Below are positions 1 through 9,174 of a DNA stretch of 64,000 nt, piece by piece. The stretch is from Methylophilus medardensis (GTDB lineage: Bacteria; Pseudomonadota; Gammaproteobacteria; Burkholderiales; Methylophilaceae). A program made the position numbers and the translations under genes. The notes under the pieces are model-generated. The model ran no database searches. It was not told the origin of the DNA and saw only the letters and a list, made by a program, of their open reading frames with translations. Numbering within the stretch: position 1 is the stretch's first letter; the number at the start of each line of letters is the position of its first letter. Location: NCBI RefSeq assembly GCF_006363915.1, contig NZ_CP040946.1. One strand, 5' to 3'.

Positions 1-604
1 TTCTGCCGGTTACCGCGATCGGGTCCAGCTGGGGACATCGGTCACCGCAGTGGTGCGTCATGCGCAAGGCGTAAACATCACCACCAATCACGGCAACACA
101 CACACCTTTGATTATGTATTTTTTGCCTGTCACAGTGATGAGGCATTGCAGATCCTGGGTGCAGAAGCCACCGCCGCCGAGCGTGAAGTGTTGTCTGCCA
201 TTCCTTATCAGGACAATACGGTGTACCTGCATACCGATGCCAAGTTAATGCCCAAACGTCCATTGGCTTGGGCGGCATGGAACTATCATGTCACGGCCAA
301 ACCGAGTGGCAAGGTACAAGTGACCTACAACATGAATATTCTGCAGGGCATTCGCTCGACGGAGCCATTGCTGGTCACCCTCAATTACACAGAGGCCATC
401 GACCCGGCCAAAGTGATCAAAAAATTGCATTATCGTCATCCGTTGTACACCTTGGCTGGCGCAGCTGCACAAGCCCGGCATGCCGACATCAGTGGCGCAA
501 ATCGCACCGCTTACGCTGGCGCGTATTGGCGTAATGGCTTTCACGAAGATGGTGTTGTGAGCGCTCTAGCCGCCATACAACACTTTGAGGCGGCCACTGC
601 ATGA
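1..604 (+). CDS. FAD-dependent amine-oxidase-like oxidoreductase, 3' part
   Basis: This is the C-terminal 200 or so residues of a gene that begins before the window; the reading frame is open from base 2, so the GTG at base 50 is not the start. The fragment resembles the NAD(P)-binding, amine-oxidase-like flavoproteins that sit beside DUF1365 and cyclopropane-synthase genes in many proteobacteria. The FAD-binding N-terminus lies outside, so the assignment rests on the visible C-terminal half (FFACHSDEALQIL, RPLAWAAWNYH, AYAGAYWRNGFHEDG) and on context. It overlaps the next gene by ATGA, which suggests translational coupling. In alphaproteobacteria related neighbourhoods make or modify unusual membrane fatty acids; whether that holds here is inference. 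Confidence 0.75.
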   Translation, partial: SAGYRDRVQLGTSVTAVVRHAQGVNITTNHGNTHTFDYVFFACHSDEALQILGAEATAAEREVLSAIPYQDNTVYLHTDAKLMPKRPLAWAAWNYHVTAKPSGKVQVTYNMNILQGIRSTEPLLVTLNYTEAIDPAKVIKKLHYRHPLYTLAGAAAQARHADISGANRTAYAGAYWRNGFHEDGVVSALAAIQHFEAATA

Positions 605-1380
605 CCTCCAGTAACCCACAGGCATTACACAGTGCGATTTACACGGGTTGGGTGAGTCATCAACGCTTGCAACCCAAACTGCATGGCTTTCGCTATCAGC
701 TATTCATGCTTTACATCGATTTGGCTGAGCTGCCCACCCTTTTTAAGGGCAATACGTTCTGGTCATTTCTGACGCCCAATCTGGCATACTTCAGACGCAA
801 AGATTATCTGGGCCCGCCTGAAAAGTCGCTGGATAGTTGTGTACGTGACCTCGTTGAGCAAGAAACCGGGCAGCGCCCGCTGGGTCGCATCGGGTTGTTG
901 ACCCACTGTCGCTACTGGGGGGTGTGTTTTAACCCAGTCAGTTTTTACTATTGCCACAATGAAGCTGGCCAATTGCAAGCCATTATCAGCCACATCACCA
1001 ATACGCCTTGGAAAGAACGTTTTGCTTACGTACACGCAGTGAAAGATGATTCTTTGCTGTTTAAGTTAAAAAAAGACTTTCATGTCTCGCCTTTTATGCC
1101 CATGCAAATAGATTACCAGTGGCAGTTCTCCACGCCGGGGCAGGAGCTCAATGTGCATATGCAAAACTGGCAGCAGGAGCAGGCAATGTTTTTTGCCACG
1201 TTAAAAATGCAACGGCAACCCTGGCAGGCCAGCGCGCTGAACCGTATGTTACTCAATTACCCATGGATGACACTGAAAGTCATTCTGTCTATTTATTGGC
1301 AAGCCCTACGCCTGTGGCTCAAAAGAATTCCTTTTTACCCACATCCTGAGCAGCCTGCCAACCGCGGAGATGAATCTTGA
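601..1380 (+). CDS. DUF1365 family protein
   Basis: A 259-residue protein of the DUF1365 family, recognised from the N-terminal pattern IYTGWVSHQRLQPKLHGFRY, the central GVCFNPVSFYYC segment and the terminal amphipathic region. The biochemical activity of the family is not firmly established. It almost always lies between an FAD oxidoreductase and a cyclopropane fatty acid synthase-like methyltransferase, as here, so a role in modifying acyl chains of membrane phospholipids is likely. It starts in the ATGA overlap with the upstream gene and its stop overlaps the TTG start of the downstream gene, so three genes are read as one tightly coupled operon. Confidence 0.88.
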   Translation: MTSSNPQALHSAIYTGWVSHQRLQPKLHGFRYQLFMLYIDLAELPTLFKGNTFWSFLTPNLAYFRRKDYLGPPEKSLDSCVRDLVEQETGQRPLGRIGLLTHCRYWGVCFNPVSFYYCHNEAGQLQAIISHITNTPWKERFAYVHAVKDDSLLFKLKKDFHVSPFMPMQIDYQWQFSTPGQELNVHMQNWQQEQAMFFATLKMQRQPWQASALNRMLLNYPWMTLKVILSIYWQALRLWLKRIPFYPHPEQPANRGDES

Positions 1381-2663
1381 CGATAGCCCCCTCCCCCCTT
1401 CCCGTGACCACGGATACCCTGACGAAGCCACTCAAGCCAAAAAGTCGGGCTAAGTGGGTAGCCAAGCTGGCAAAATCGCAGGTGCTCAGTCGTTTGTCTG
1501 GATTACGCAAAGGGCAATTGATTCTGATCGATGGCAGTGAACGTCATGTATTTGGTCGCCTTGATGCAGGTGACTTACAGGCGACTATTACCGTGCATGA
1601 CCCACGCTTTTACGGCGAGATTGCCTTCGGTGGCAGCATCGGTGCCGGTGAGGCTTATATGCTCGGTTATTGGCAGGCCGATACGCTGACTAACGTCGTT
1701 CGTTTGATGGTATTAAATCAGTCTGTAATGGATACCTTGGAAGGCGGTTATCAATGGTTCACCAAACCCTTACTCAAAGTCTTCCATTGGTTAAACAGTA
1801 ACAGCGAAGCAGGCAGCCAGAAAAATATTGCTGCGCATTATGATCTTGGCAATGATTTGTTTCAATTATTCCTCGATCCGACCATGATGTATTCGTCAGC
1901 TATGTTTGACGAGGACACCGCAACCTTGCAAGCCGCCTCTGAGCGAAAATTGCAAGTCATTTGTGACAAGTTGCAGCTGGTCCCCACCGACCATGTGTTA
2001 GAAATTGGCACTGGCTGGGGCGGCTTTGCGATCTATGCCGCCAAACATTATGGCTGCCATGTCACCACTACCACTATTTCTGAGCAGCAATATCTACTGG
2101 CACAAAGCCGGATACTGGCGGAAGGGCTGCAAGATCAGATCACTTTGCTCAAGCACGATTATCGTCACTTGCAAGGCCAGTTTGACAAGTTAGTATCGAT
2201 TGAAATGATTGAGGCGGTAGGCCATCAATATTATGACACCTACTTTAACAAGGTGAGCCAGCTACTCAAGCCAGACGGCGTGGCTTTGATACAAGCCATT
2301 ACCATTGCCGACCAGCGCTATGAGAGTGCGATTCGCTCTGTCGACTTTATTCAGCGCTATATTTTTCCGGGGTCGAATATTCCCTCGAATACAGCCATGC
2401 TCACCAGCATCACCAATGCCAGTGATTTACGACTGGTAGATTTGCAAGACATCGGTTTAGACTATGCGACCACCTTACGCTTATGGCGCGAAAACTTTTT
2501 TGCGCAATTGGATGCAGTGCGTCAACTAGGCTACAGCGAAGCGTTTATTCGCATGTGGGATTTTTATCTCAGTTATTGCGAGGGTGGCTTTGCGGAATGC
2601 GCGCTTGGGGATGTACACCTGCTGCTGGCCAAACCAGAATATCGCGCGCTCAAGCGGGTGTAA
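1377..2663 (+). CDS. cfa: Cyclopropane-fatty-acid-phospholipid synthase family methyltransferase
   Basis: A 428-residue SAM-dependent methyltransferase that would act on unsaturated acyl chains of phospholipids at the membrane. The SAM-binding motif (VLEIGTGWGGFAIYAAKHYG) falls near residue 205, and the family's conserved end (YLSYCEGGF...LGDVHLLLAKP) is intact. The start is a TTG embedded in the stop of the DUF1365 gene, with GGAGA six bases upstream; no better start is visible. The N-terminal stretch of about 60 residues is longer than in E. coli Cfa. Because it travels with DUF1365 and an FAD oxidoreductase, the product may be a methylated or further oxidised fatty acid rather than a plain cyclopropane; this is inference. 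Confidence 0.9.
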   Translation: MTIAPSPLPVTTDTLTKPLKPKSRAKWVAKLAKSQVLSRLSGLRKGQLILIDGSERHVFGRLDAGDLQATITVHDPRFYGEIAFGGSIGAGEAYMLGYWQADTLTNVVRLMVLNQSVMDTLEGGYQWFTKPLLKVFHWLNSNSEAGSQKNIAAHYDLGNDLFQLFLDPTMMYSSAMFDEDTATLQAASERKLQVICDKLQLVPTDHVLEIGTGWGGFAIYAAKHYGCHVTTTTISEQQYLLAQSRILAEGLQDQITLLKHDYRHLQGQFDKLVSIEMIEAVGHQYYDTYFNKVSQLLKPDGVALIQAITIADQRYESAIRSVDFIQRYIFPGSNIPSNTAMLTSITNASDLRLVDLQDIGLDYATTLRLWRENFFAQLDAVRQLGYSEAFIRMWDFYLSYCEGGFAECALGDVHLLLAKPEYRALKRV

Positions 2664-2696
2664 TGGCCACCTACCACGTGATACACTTGCCAGCCT

Positions 2697-4664
2697 ATGA
2701 GTACGCACGCAGTTTTAGAGTGGCGCAACGGCCTACCCTACTCTACACAATTTGATGATGTTTATTTTTCAGTCAGCCCGGATCATCCCCAACATGGGCT
2801 GGCTGAAACACGTCATGTCTTTTTAGCACACAATCAACTGCACACACGCTGGCAACAATTGCCTAGCGACCAACCCAGCCACTTTGTCATTGTAGAAACA
2901 GGCTTTGGCAGTGGCCTCAACTTTTTAGCCGCCCTGCAATTATGGCGAGAAACCGCGCCAGCACAGGCGCATCTGCATTTCGTCAGCATAGAAATCGCGC
3001 CATTTACCCCGCAAGACCTGCAAGCCGCCCATCAACACTTTCCAGCGCTGGCTGCCGTGAGTGAGGCTTTATGTCGACAATATCGCCTATTGCAGCCCGG
3101 GATTAACCAGCTTGAGCTGCCTGAATACTCTGCTAGCCTGACCTTATATATCGGTGATAGTGCAACGGTGTTGCCGCAACTCAAGTTGGTGGCTGATGCT
3201 TGGTTTTTAGATGGGTTTGCGCCGTCCAAAAATCCGCAAATTTGGCAGCCCGCATTGTTTGAATGCATGGCGCGATGCTCGCGACCCAACAGCACATTTG
3301 CCACGTTTACCAGTGCTGGCTTAGTTAAACGTGGCTTGCAAGCCGTCGGGTTTCAGGTACAAAAGGTGCCAGGTTATGGCAAAAAACGTGAAATGTTGTG
3401 TGGCCATTGGCCGGCAGCCGCCCAAGACGTTAGGCCACCCGCCATGCCTAAAGTCGCGATTATAGGCGCAGGTATCGCCGGTTGCAGCACCGCTTGGTTT
3501 CTGGCTAAACTGGGCTGCGAGGTTCATGTGTTTGATCGGGCCGAGCAAATCGCTACCGGCGCTTCGGGCAACCCCAAAGGCATGTTGTATCCCAGACTCA
3601 ACGCCGAAAAACCACTGAATGACCAACTGGCTTGGCGCAGCTACAGTTTTATTTTGCGCCATTATGCAAATCTCGGGTTAGGTCGTGACGCTTTTCAAAC
3701 CTGCGGTTTATTACAAATGGGCGCAAGTCCACGTGAGCGTAAACGGGTACAAAAAGTTGGCGACCGTTATGCCCACTTGGGTTTGCTACAATCGCTCACC
3801 GCGGAACAAGCCAGTGCGCAGGCCGGCGTGCGCATTGCGCATGATTGCTTATACTTTGCCGAAGGCGCTTGGGTGAATCCTACTGTCGCTTGCGCGCAGA
3901 TGATGCGGCATCCTAATATTCAATGGCACCCACAACATGAGATTGCTGCGCTGACAGCGCACGCGCAAGGCTGGCAGTTAACCATGCAAGGCGGCGAGGT
4001 CAGTCAGGCCTTTGCGGCAGTGGTGGTGTGTAATGCGGCAGAGGCGGCCAACTTAATACCAAACAGTGGGATGTGGTTGAACCCAGTGCGTGGCCAGATG
4101 GGGATGATCCCTGCGCAGCCTGAGATGGCGTCACTGAAAGTGATTTTGTGCGGCGATGGTTACCTGACGCCGGCCGCTGAGGGGATGCATGCCATGGGAG
4201 CCACCTTTGCCCCGGGCGATTCGGATACCGATATTCGTCAGGCCGATCACCTAAGTAATCTGGATATGGTTAGTCGTTTGAGCCCGCAATTCGACACCAC
4301 TCACGATGCAGCGATGAAGCACGCGCGCGCGGCGTTACGCTGTGGCTCTCCCGATTATTTACCGTATGTGGGCCCGGTGCTGAATCTCACAGCATTGCCG
4401 CAAACGCCACCACTGACCGACTTTGCAGCGTTACCAGCGCCACAAGGCCTCTATGTGCACGTGGCGCATGGCAGCAAAGGCTTGATGACCGCGCCATTTT
4501 GCGCAGCGATGCTCGCGCAACGCTTATGTGCAGACTTTGGTATCACGTTGCCTGCATTGACAGAAGATACCTTTTGGGCGGGCTTGCACCCTCAAAGGCA
4601 TCTTTTTAAGCAACTGGGCTGGAAAGCTTTAGTCAACCCGTTTGATCACGCGCCATCAGCATGA
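2697..4664 (+). CDS. mnmC: Bifunctional tRNA wobble-uridine modification enzyme MnmC
   Basis: A 655-residue fusion that finishes mnm5s2U at position 34 of tRNAs. The N-terminal domain (about residues 1-240, DUF752 type, with VIVETGFGSGLNFLAA and DAWFLDGFAPSKNPQIW) is the SAM-dependent methyltransferase. The C-terminal domain (about 250-655) is a DAO-type FAD oxidoreductase with the dinucleotide-binding motif VAIIGAGIAGCSTAWFLAKL, and it removes the carboxymethyl group. Both catalytic halves look complete, as in E. coli MnmC. The gene starts 33 bases after cfa and overlaps the following glycosyltransferase by ATGA. Confidence 0.96.
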   Translation: MSTHAVLEWRNGLPYSTQFDDVYFSVSPDHPQHGLAETRHVFLAHNQLHTRWQQLPSDQPSHFVIVETGFGSGLNFLAALQLWRETAPAQAHLHFVSIEIAPFTPQDLQAAHQHFPALAAVSEALCRQYRLLQPGINQLELPEYSASLTLYIGDSATVLPQLKLVADAWFLDGFAPSKNPQIWQPALFECMARCSRPNSTFATFTSAGLVKRGLQAVGFQVQKVPGYGKKREMLCGHWPAAAQDVRPPAMPKVAIIGAGIAGCSTAWFLAKLGCEVHVFDRAEQIATGASGNPKGMLYPRLNAEKPLNDQLAWRSYSFILRHYANLGLGRDAFQTCGLLQMGASPRERKRVQKVGDRYAHLGLLQSLTAEQASAQAGVRIAHDCLYFAEGAWVNPTVACAQMMRHPNIQWHPQHEIAALTAHAQGWQLTMQGGEVSQAFAAVVVCNAAEAANLIPNSGMWLNPVRGQMGMIPAQPEMASLKVILCGDGYLTPAAEGMHAMGATFAPGDSDTDIRQADHLSNLDMVSRLSPQFDTTHDAAMKHARAALRCGSPDYLPYVGPVLNLTALPQTPPLTDFAALPAPQGLYVHVAHGSKGLMTAPFCAAMLAQRLCADFGITLPALTEDTFWAGLHPQRHLFKQLGWKALVNPFDHAPSA

Positions 4665-6433
4665 CCTCAGTTATCGAACAATTAAAACGCCAGTTATTTT
4701 CGCGGCCGCAAGACCCTGAACTCTACTATGAGTTAGGCCGACAGTATTTAGCCCTCAAAGAAGCCAAGCCCGCAGAACAGGCGTTTCAGCAAGCGTTAAA
4801 ATGGGCACCAGAGCATCCGCAAATACTGATGCAACTTGGCAATGTAGCCAGTCTGCGTGGCCAAGAAAACATCGCTGCCGATTATTTCAAACGCTCGTTG
4901 GCGCAAGACGAGCAGCAGGCAGATGTGCACTTTAACCTAGCAAACAGCTTGCAAAAATTAGGTGAACACGCACTCGCCGTCAAGCATTATCAGCGCGCAA
5001 TCCAATTCACGCCAGACGATGCTGAGTGCCATAACAATCTAGGCAATGCCTATCGACAATTGGGCCACCTAGATTTAGCGGTGAACGCCTATGCGCGTGC
5101 CCTCGCGCTAGACCCACAGTTGCTACACGCCAAGGTGCATTGGATTCACCAAAAGCAGCATATGGCAGACTGGCAGGGTTTAGATGCCGCCATCACAGCG
5201 GTGCGCAGCGCGCTCAACAAGGGCGCAAACGCAAAAATTCCACCGTTTGCTTTTCTCGCGATGCCGGGCACGACGGACACAGAACAACAAGCGTGTGCCA
5301 GTGCCTGGGCTGCACAGCATTATGGGCATATTCAAGCGCTACCCGCGCCGACAGCAAAGCCCGCGTACAGGCCCATCAAGCTCGCCTATGTGTCGTCTGA
5401 CTTTCGGCAACATCCATTAGCCTATTTAGTCACCGAGGTGATTGCGGCGCATGACCGTCAACGCTTTGAAATATTTTTATACAGCAACAGCCAAGATGAT
5501 CACTCCGCCCAGAGACAAGCGTTTTACACCGCTGCGAATCATTGGCTAGACATTGTGGCCATGAGCGACGCAGACGTCGCCCAACACATGCGGGATGCAG
5601 ATATCGATATTTTGATCGACTTGACTGGCTATACCCAACACAGCCGCAGTGGCATCGCGGCTTATCGGCCAGCAAGGCAACATATCAACTGGCTAGGCTA
5701 TCCTGGCAGCATGGGCTATTTACGGGGTCAACCCCTATTTGATGCGATCATCGTCGACGAAACGCTCAATACGCTGACCTTGGCCGAGCGGCCCATCGTA
5801 CTGCCCTGCTATCAGCCGAATAATGCGCAGCGCCCAATGGCAGATGCAGGCACACGCATCGATCATGATCTGCCAAGCCAAGGCTTCGTTTTTTGCTGTT
5901 TGAATCAGAGTTTTAAAATCACCCCAAGCGTGTTTGCAAGCTGGATGCGTATTTTGCAGCAGGTGCCGGGTAGCGTGTTGTGGTTGTTGCAATGCAATGC
6001 ATGGGCTACGCGCCATTTGCAACAACAGGCACAAGCGGCTGGTATTGACATAAGCAGACTCATCTTCGCACCCCGAAAGCCCATAGATCAGCATATCGCC
6101 AGGCAACAACATGCAGATATCATGTTGGATACTGCGCCTTACAATGCGCACACCACTGCGAGTGACGCCTTATGGCAAGGGATTCCGCTACTGACGGTGG
6201 CTGGCGACACGTTCCCTGCGCGGGTCAGTGCCAGTTTGCTACGTCGTATCGGCATGCAAGATTGTATTTGTGCAGATTGGGCAGCGCTCGAAACAAAAGC
6301 GGTGGCTTTGGCGAATGACCCGACTACCTTAGCCGCCCTGAAATCGCGCTTAAAAACGCAGTCAAGCCTGCTGTTTGATCCGCAGGACTTTTGTCAGCAG
6401 CTTGAGCAGGCGTTGACGCAACTACTCCGTTGA
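4661..6433 (+). CDS. TPR-containing O-GlcNAc-transferase-like (GT41) protein
   Basis: A 590-residue protein with about four TPR repeats in residues 20-160, followed by a GT41 (OGT/SPINDLY-like) catalytic region. Signature segments are present: SSDFRQHPLAYL near residue 245, NQSFKITP near 415 and NAHTTASDALWQGIPLLT near 500, matching the His, Lys and UDP-binding segments of eukaryotic OGT. It is probably a cytosolic protein O-glycosyltransferase; the sugar donor and the target cannot be read from sequence. It overlaps mnmC by ATGA, and its end overlaps the end of the convergent permease gene by 12 bases. No functional link to mnmC is obvious. Confidence 0.88.
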   Translation: MTSVIEQLKRQLFSRPQDPELYYELGRQYLALKEAKPAEQAFQQALKWAPEHPQILMQLGNVASLRGQENIAADYFKRSLAQDEQQADVHFNLANSLQKLGEHALAVKHYQRAIQFTPDDAECHNNLGNAYRQLGHLDLAVNAYARALALDPQLLHAKVHWIHQKQHMADWQGLDAAITAVRSALNKGANAKIPPFAFLAMPGTTDTEQQACASAWAAQHYGHIQALPAPTAKPAYRPIKLAYVSSDFRQHPLAYLVTEVIAAHDRQRFEIFLYSNSQDDHSAQRQAFYTAANHWLDIVAMSDADVAQHMRDADIDILIDLTGYTQHSRSGIAAYRPARQHINWLGYPGSMGYLRGQPLFDAIIVDETLNTLTLAERPIVLPCYQPNNAQRPMADAGTRIDHDLPSQGFVFCCLNQSFKITPSVFASWMRILQQVPGSVLWLLQCNAWATRHLQQQAQAAGIDISRLIFAPRKPIDQHIARQQHADIMLDTAPYNAHTTASDALWQGIPLLTVAGDTFPARVSASLLRRIGMQDCICADWAALETKAVALANDPTTLAALKSRLKTQSSLLFDPQDFCQQLEQALTQLLR

Positions 6434-7336
6434 TTCCCCCACACTGACCGACAACACGCCGGCGGCAATAATGCAAAAACCCCCGGCCATCTCAATCACA
6501 GACAGCGTTTCATTCGCTAGAAAATAAGCGGCAACACCCGCCACAATCAGTTCGGTCATAAATAACACCGAAGCCTGAATCGCAGGCATTTTGGTGACCC
6601 CATACTGCACCAACAAGGTCGCGGATACGAGTAAGAAGGCAATGATCAACAATAGCCAGCCGACATGTGGGGTCAACACACCACTACTGACAAAGTGAAA
6701 AGCCCCCGTGCCAGCCTGCCATAACAACACTAGCAACGACAACCCAAACACGCCCAACCACACCAACATCCCCTTGGCAGCCACCGTCAAATGGGTCGAA
6801 AAGCGCGTAATGACATTGGTCAATGAAAAACCGATGCCAGCGGACAATGCCAGCCACTCCGAAGTCGATTGCGGCCACGGCCAGATCCACTGCCCATCAG
6901 TCAGCATTAACACGGCGCCCAGCAATGACAACGCGATAGCCAACAATTGTGGCCGATGCCAACGCTCATGCAACCACACCCGTGCCAATAACAAAGTCCA
7001 CAAAGGCGATAAATAAAATAACAGCATCACCCGCATGACTTCGCCATCGATAATCGCTAGGACATAAGCAAGATTGGTCCAACCCGCCACTAGACTCAGC
7101 CAATAGGCAGAAGCAGGCACATTCACCACATGCTTGAACCTGCGCCAAAACAATAGGCCGCCGATGAGTAAGGCGAGACAATCACTCAATAAACTGGATT
7201 CCACGCCGGCTAAACCGACGTCATTGAGTAACCGGTAGGGATACCAGATCACACCCCAGCAAAGCGCACCATAGATCAAGGCTGCAGAAGCTAAATATTT
7301 TTGCCGGGAAGTTTCTTGTTTATGAGAAAGGCTCAC
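6422..7336 (-). CDS. DMT superfamily (EamA) transporter
   Basis: A 304-residue integral membrane protein with about ten hydrophobic segments arranged as two EamA repeats, typical of drug/metabolite exporters. The substrate is unknown. It is convergent with the GT41 gene, the two stop codons overlapping by 12 bases, and divergent from dapC with only 15 bases between starts. The dapC promoter therefore lies partly inside the first codons of this gene, so expression of the two may interfere. The start shown may be slightly long, since the first 14 residues are hydrophilic. Confidence 0.88.
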   Translation of the reverse strand: MSLSHKQETSRQKYLASAALIYGALCWGVIWYPYRLLNDVGLAGVESSLLSDCLALLIGGLLFWRRFKHVVNVPASAYWLSLVAGWTNLAYVLAIIDGEVMRVMLLFYLSPLWTLLLARVWLHERWHRPQLLAIALSLLGAVLMLTDGQWIWPWPQSTSEWLALSAGIGFSLTNVITRFSTHLTVAAKGMLVWLGVFGLSLLVLLWQAGTGAFHFVSSGVLTPHVGWLLLIIAFLLVSATLLVQYGVTKMPAIQASVLFMTELIVAGVAAYFLANETLSVIEMAGGFCIIAAGVLSVSVGESTE

Positions 7337-7343
7337 TTATAAT
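7316..7343 (+). promoter_or_regulatory. Sigma-70-type promoter of dapC, possibly giving a leaderless mRNA
   Basis: A TTGTTT at 7316-7321 and a perfect TATAAT at 7338-7343 are separated by 16 bases. The dapC ATG at 7352 begins only 9 bases after the -10 box, so the transcript would start at or within a base or two of the start codon. No Shine-Dalgarno sequence precedes the ATG, which fits a leaderless message. Confidence 0.6.
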
Positions 7344-7351
7344 ACACACCT

Positions 7352-8542
7352 ATGAATCCAAATTTAAATTTACTGCAGCCTTACCCGTTTCAACGCTTGC
7401 GTGATCTGTTTCAGGGCATCACACCTAACCCAGCATTCAATCCTGTCAATCTGTCGATTGGTGAACCTAAGCACGCCACGCCCAGCATTATTTCTGATGC
7501 ACTGGCAAGCAACTTAAGTGGCTTAGCCAGCTATCCTACCACACTCGGCATCCCTGCCCTGCGTGAAGCGATCAATCAGTGGTTGCAACGGCGTTATCAA
7601 ATCCCCGCACTCAATATCGAACGGGCGATTCTGCCAGTTAATGGTAGCCGTGAGGCATTATTTGCTTTTGCGCAGGCCGTGATTAATACGCAAGTATCAC
7701 AGAAGCCAGTGGTCATCTCCCCCAATCCTTTTTATCAAATTTATGAAGGTGCGGCGTTTTTAGCCGGGGCAGAACCCTACTTTATTAACACCACCCCCGA
7801 CAACGAGTTTGTCATGGACCTCACCCAGGTTCCGGTCGATGTCTTAAAGCGCACGCAGTTGGTGTATGTGTGCAGCCCTGGCAATCCGTCTGGCAAAGTG
7901 ATGGATCTAGAGGCTTGGCGCACGCTGTTTACGCTCTCAGATCAATATGGGTTTGTGGTGGCATCTGATGAATGCTATTCAGAAATCTATTTTGATGAGG
8001 GCAAGCCACCGGTTGGCGCATTGCAAGCTGCGCACCTGCTGGGGCGCGACTTCACCCGCATCGTCATGTTTAGCTCGCTATCTAAACGATCAAACGTGCC
8101 GGGCATGCGCTCAGGCTTTGTTGCGGGAGATGCGGCGATTGTGGAAAAATTTGCGCTATATCGCACCTATCATGGCTGCGCGATGAACCCTGCGGTGCAA
8201 GCTGCCAGCATTGTTGCCTGGAACGACGAAGCGCATGTGCTGCACAATCGCACCCTCTACCGAGAAAAATTTAATGCAGTCACGCCGCTGTTGCAGCGCG
8301 TTTGGCCGCAGACACAACATCCTGACGCCGCATTTTACTTGTGGATTCCTACGCAACAAGACGACACAACAGTGGCTAAACAGTTATATGAACAATTACA
8401 TATTACGGTTTTACCCGGTTCTTATTTGGCGCGTACAGCCCATGGCGTCAACCCTGGAAGTGGCTTTATTCGAATGGCCCTTGTGGCGCCCACTGAAGAA
8501 ACAATTACTGCAGCACAACGCATTAAAGATCATCTGCAATAA
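7352..8542 (+). CDS. dapC: Succinyldiaminopimelate aminotransferase DapC
   Basis: A 396-residue fold-type I PLP aminotransferase of the DapC subfamily, converting N-succinyl-2-amino-6-ketopimelate to N-succinyl-LL-diaminopimelate in lysine and peptidoglycan synthesis. The N-terminus (YPFQRLRDLF, LSIGEPKH) is typical of proteobacterial DapC, and the PLP lysine is in SSLSKRSNVPGMRSGF near residue 240. It stands alone under its own promoter and is followed by a strong hairpin terminator. Another class I aminotransferase function is possible, but the N-terminal signature is characteristic. Confidence 0.92.
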   Translation: MNPNLNLLQPYPFQRLRDLFQGITPNPAFNPVNLSIGEPKHATPSIISDALASNLSGLASYPTTLGIPALREAINQWLQRRYQIPALNIERAILPVNGSREALFAFAQAVINTQVSQKPVVISPNPFYQIYEGAAFLAGAEPYFINTTPDNEFVMDLTQVPVDVLKRTQLVYVCSPGNPSGKVMDLEAWRTLFTLSDQYGFVVASDECYSEIYFDEGKPPVGALQAAHLLGRDFTRIVMFSSLSKRSNVPGMRSGFVAGDAAIVEKFALYRTYHGCAMNPAVQAASIVAWNDEAHVLHNRTLYREKFNAVTPLLQRVWPQTQHPDAAFYLWIPTQQDDTTVAKQLYEQLHITVLPGSYLARTAHGVNPGSGFIRMALVAPTEETITAAQRIKDHLQ

Positions 8543-8561
8543 ATTGAAGATGATATCAAAC

Positions 8562-8596
8562 AAAAAGCCGGTTGCAGAAGCAACCGGCTTTTTTTA
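8562..8596. terminator. Bidirectional intrinsic terminator between dapC and the PEP-CTERM genes
   Basis: The stem AAAAAGCCGGTTGC pairs with GCAACCGGCTTTTT across an AGAA loop. The run of T on one strand and A on the other makes it usable from both sides, for dapC (+) and for the PEP-CTERM gene pair (-). Confidence 0.92.
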
Positions 8597-8609
8597 TTAC
8601 TGCAAAAAA

Positions 8610-9128
8610 TTAAGCAAATTTTCTGCGAGCGATCAAACCAATAATACCCAAACCTGCCAACATCAGTGCATTTGATTCTGGCTCTGGTACTGGAATCACT
8701 GTTTCAGTGGCAGTAAAAGTCAGTTTGTTAGACAAAGTAACATTGAACGCGCCTGGGTTAAATTTAAACACATAGTCATCACCGGCAGCCAAATCCACGA
8801 ATGTGAATGTTGTGGTTGCATTTGCAATCAATGATGGGATACTGAAAGAAGTGATCTCTGTGTCTGCGCTGTCATACAGGCTAAAGCTAGAGCCTGCACT
8901 GATGCCCAACAAAGCTTTAAAATCAACAGTCACTGTTGAGTCTGCGCTCAAATCAAATTTATACAAATCAGGCAAAAAGAATGCGCCCACTTGCAACAAA
9001 GATTGGTTGGCGACTGGACCATCATTCAAATTACCTAAGTCAGTGACGTTTGTAGTAGCAAACGCTTGACTTGAAAAACTAACGGCAGAAATGAATGCAA
9101 TAGAACCTAATACATTAGATACTTTCAT
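8610..9128 (-). CDS. PEP-CTERM domain protein, candidate exosortase substrate
   Basis: A 172-residue secreted protein with a Sec signal peptide (about residues 1-24, ending SQAFA), a beta-rich middle and a C-terminal PEP-CTERM sorting tail: VPVPEPESNALMLAGLGIIG plus a basic end (ARRKFA). Such tails are recognised and removed by exosortases, so the mature protein is probably released to, or anchored in, the exopolysaccharide matrix. The ATG at 9128 is chosen because GGAGAAG lies just before it and the signal peptide starts there; upstream in-frame codons add only a non-signal leader. It is the second gene of a two-gene unit, and XrtB encoded at about 32 kb is the likely processing enzyme. The function of the body is unknown. 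Confidence 0.9.
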   Translation of the reverse strand: MKVSNVLGSIAFISAVSFSSQAFATTNVTDLGNLNDGPVANQSLLQVGAFFLPDLYKFDLSADSTVTVDFKALLGISAGSSFSLYDSADTEITSFSIPSLIANATTTFTFVDLAAGDDYVFKFNPGAFNVTLSNKLTFTATETVIPVPEPESNALMLAGLGIIGLIARRKFA

Positions 9129-9174
9129 ATCTTCTCCTCGATTAACAATTAACAAAAAAATTTACAACTTAAAA

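Noticed and set aside
50..604. GTG at base 50 as the start of the first gene
   Set aside because: The frame is open back to base 2 and the flavin-binding N-terminus is missing, so the gene begins before the window.
8211..8675. 154-codon plus-strand frame over the end of dapC and the terminator
   Set aside because: It overlaps dapC in another frame and crosses the intrinsic terminator.
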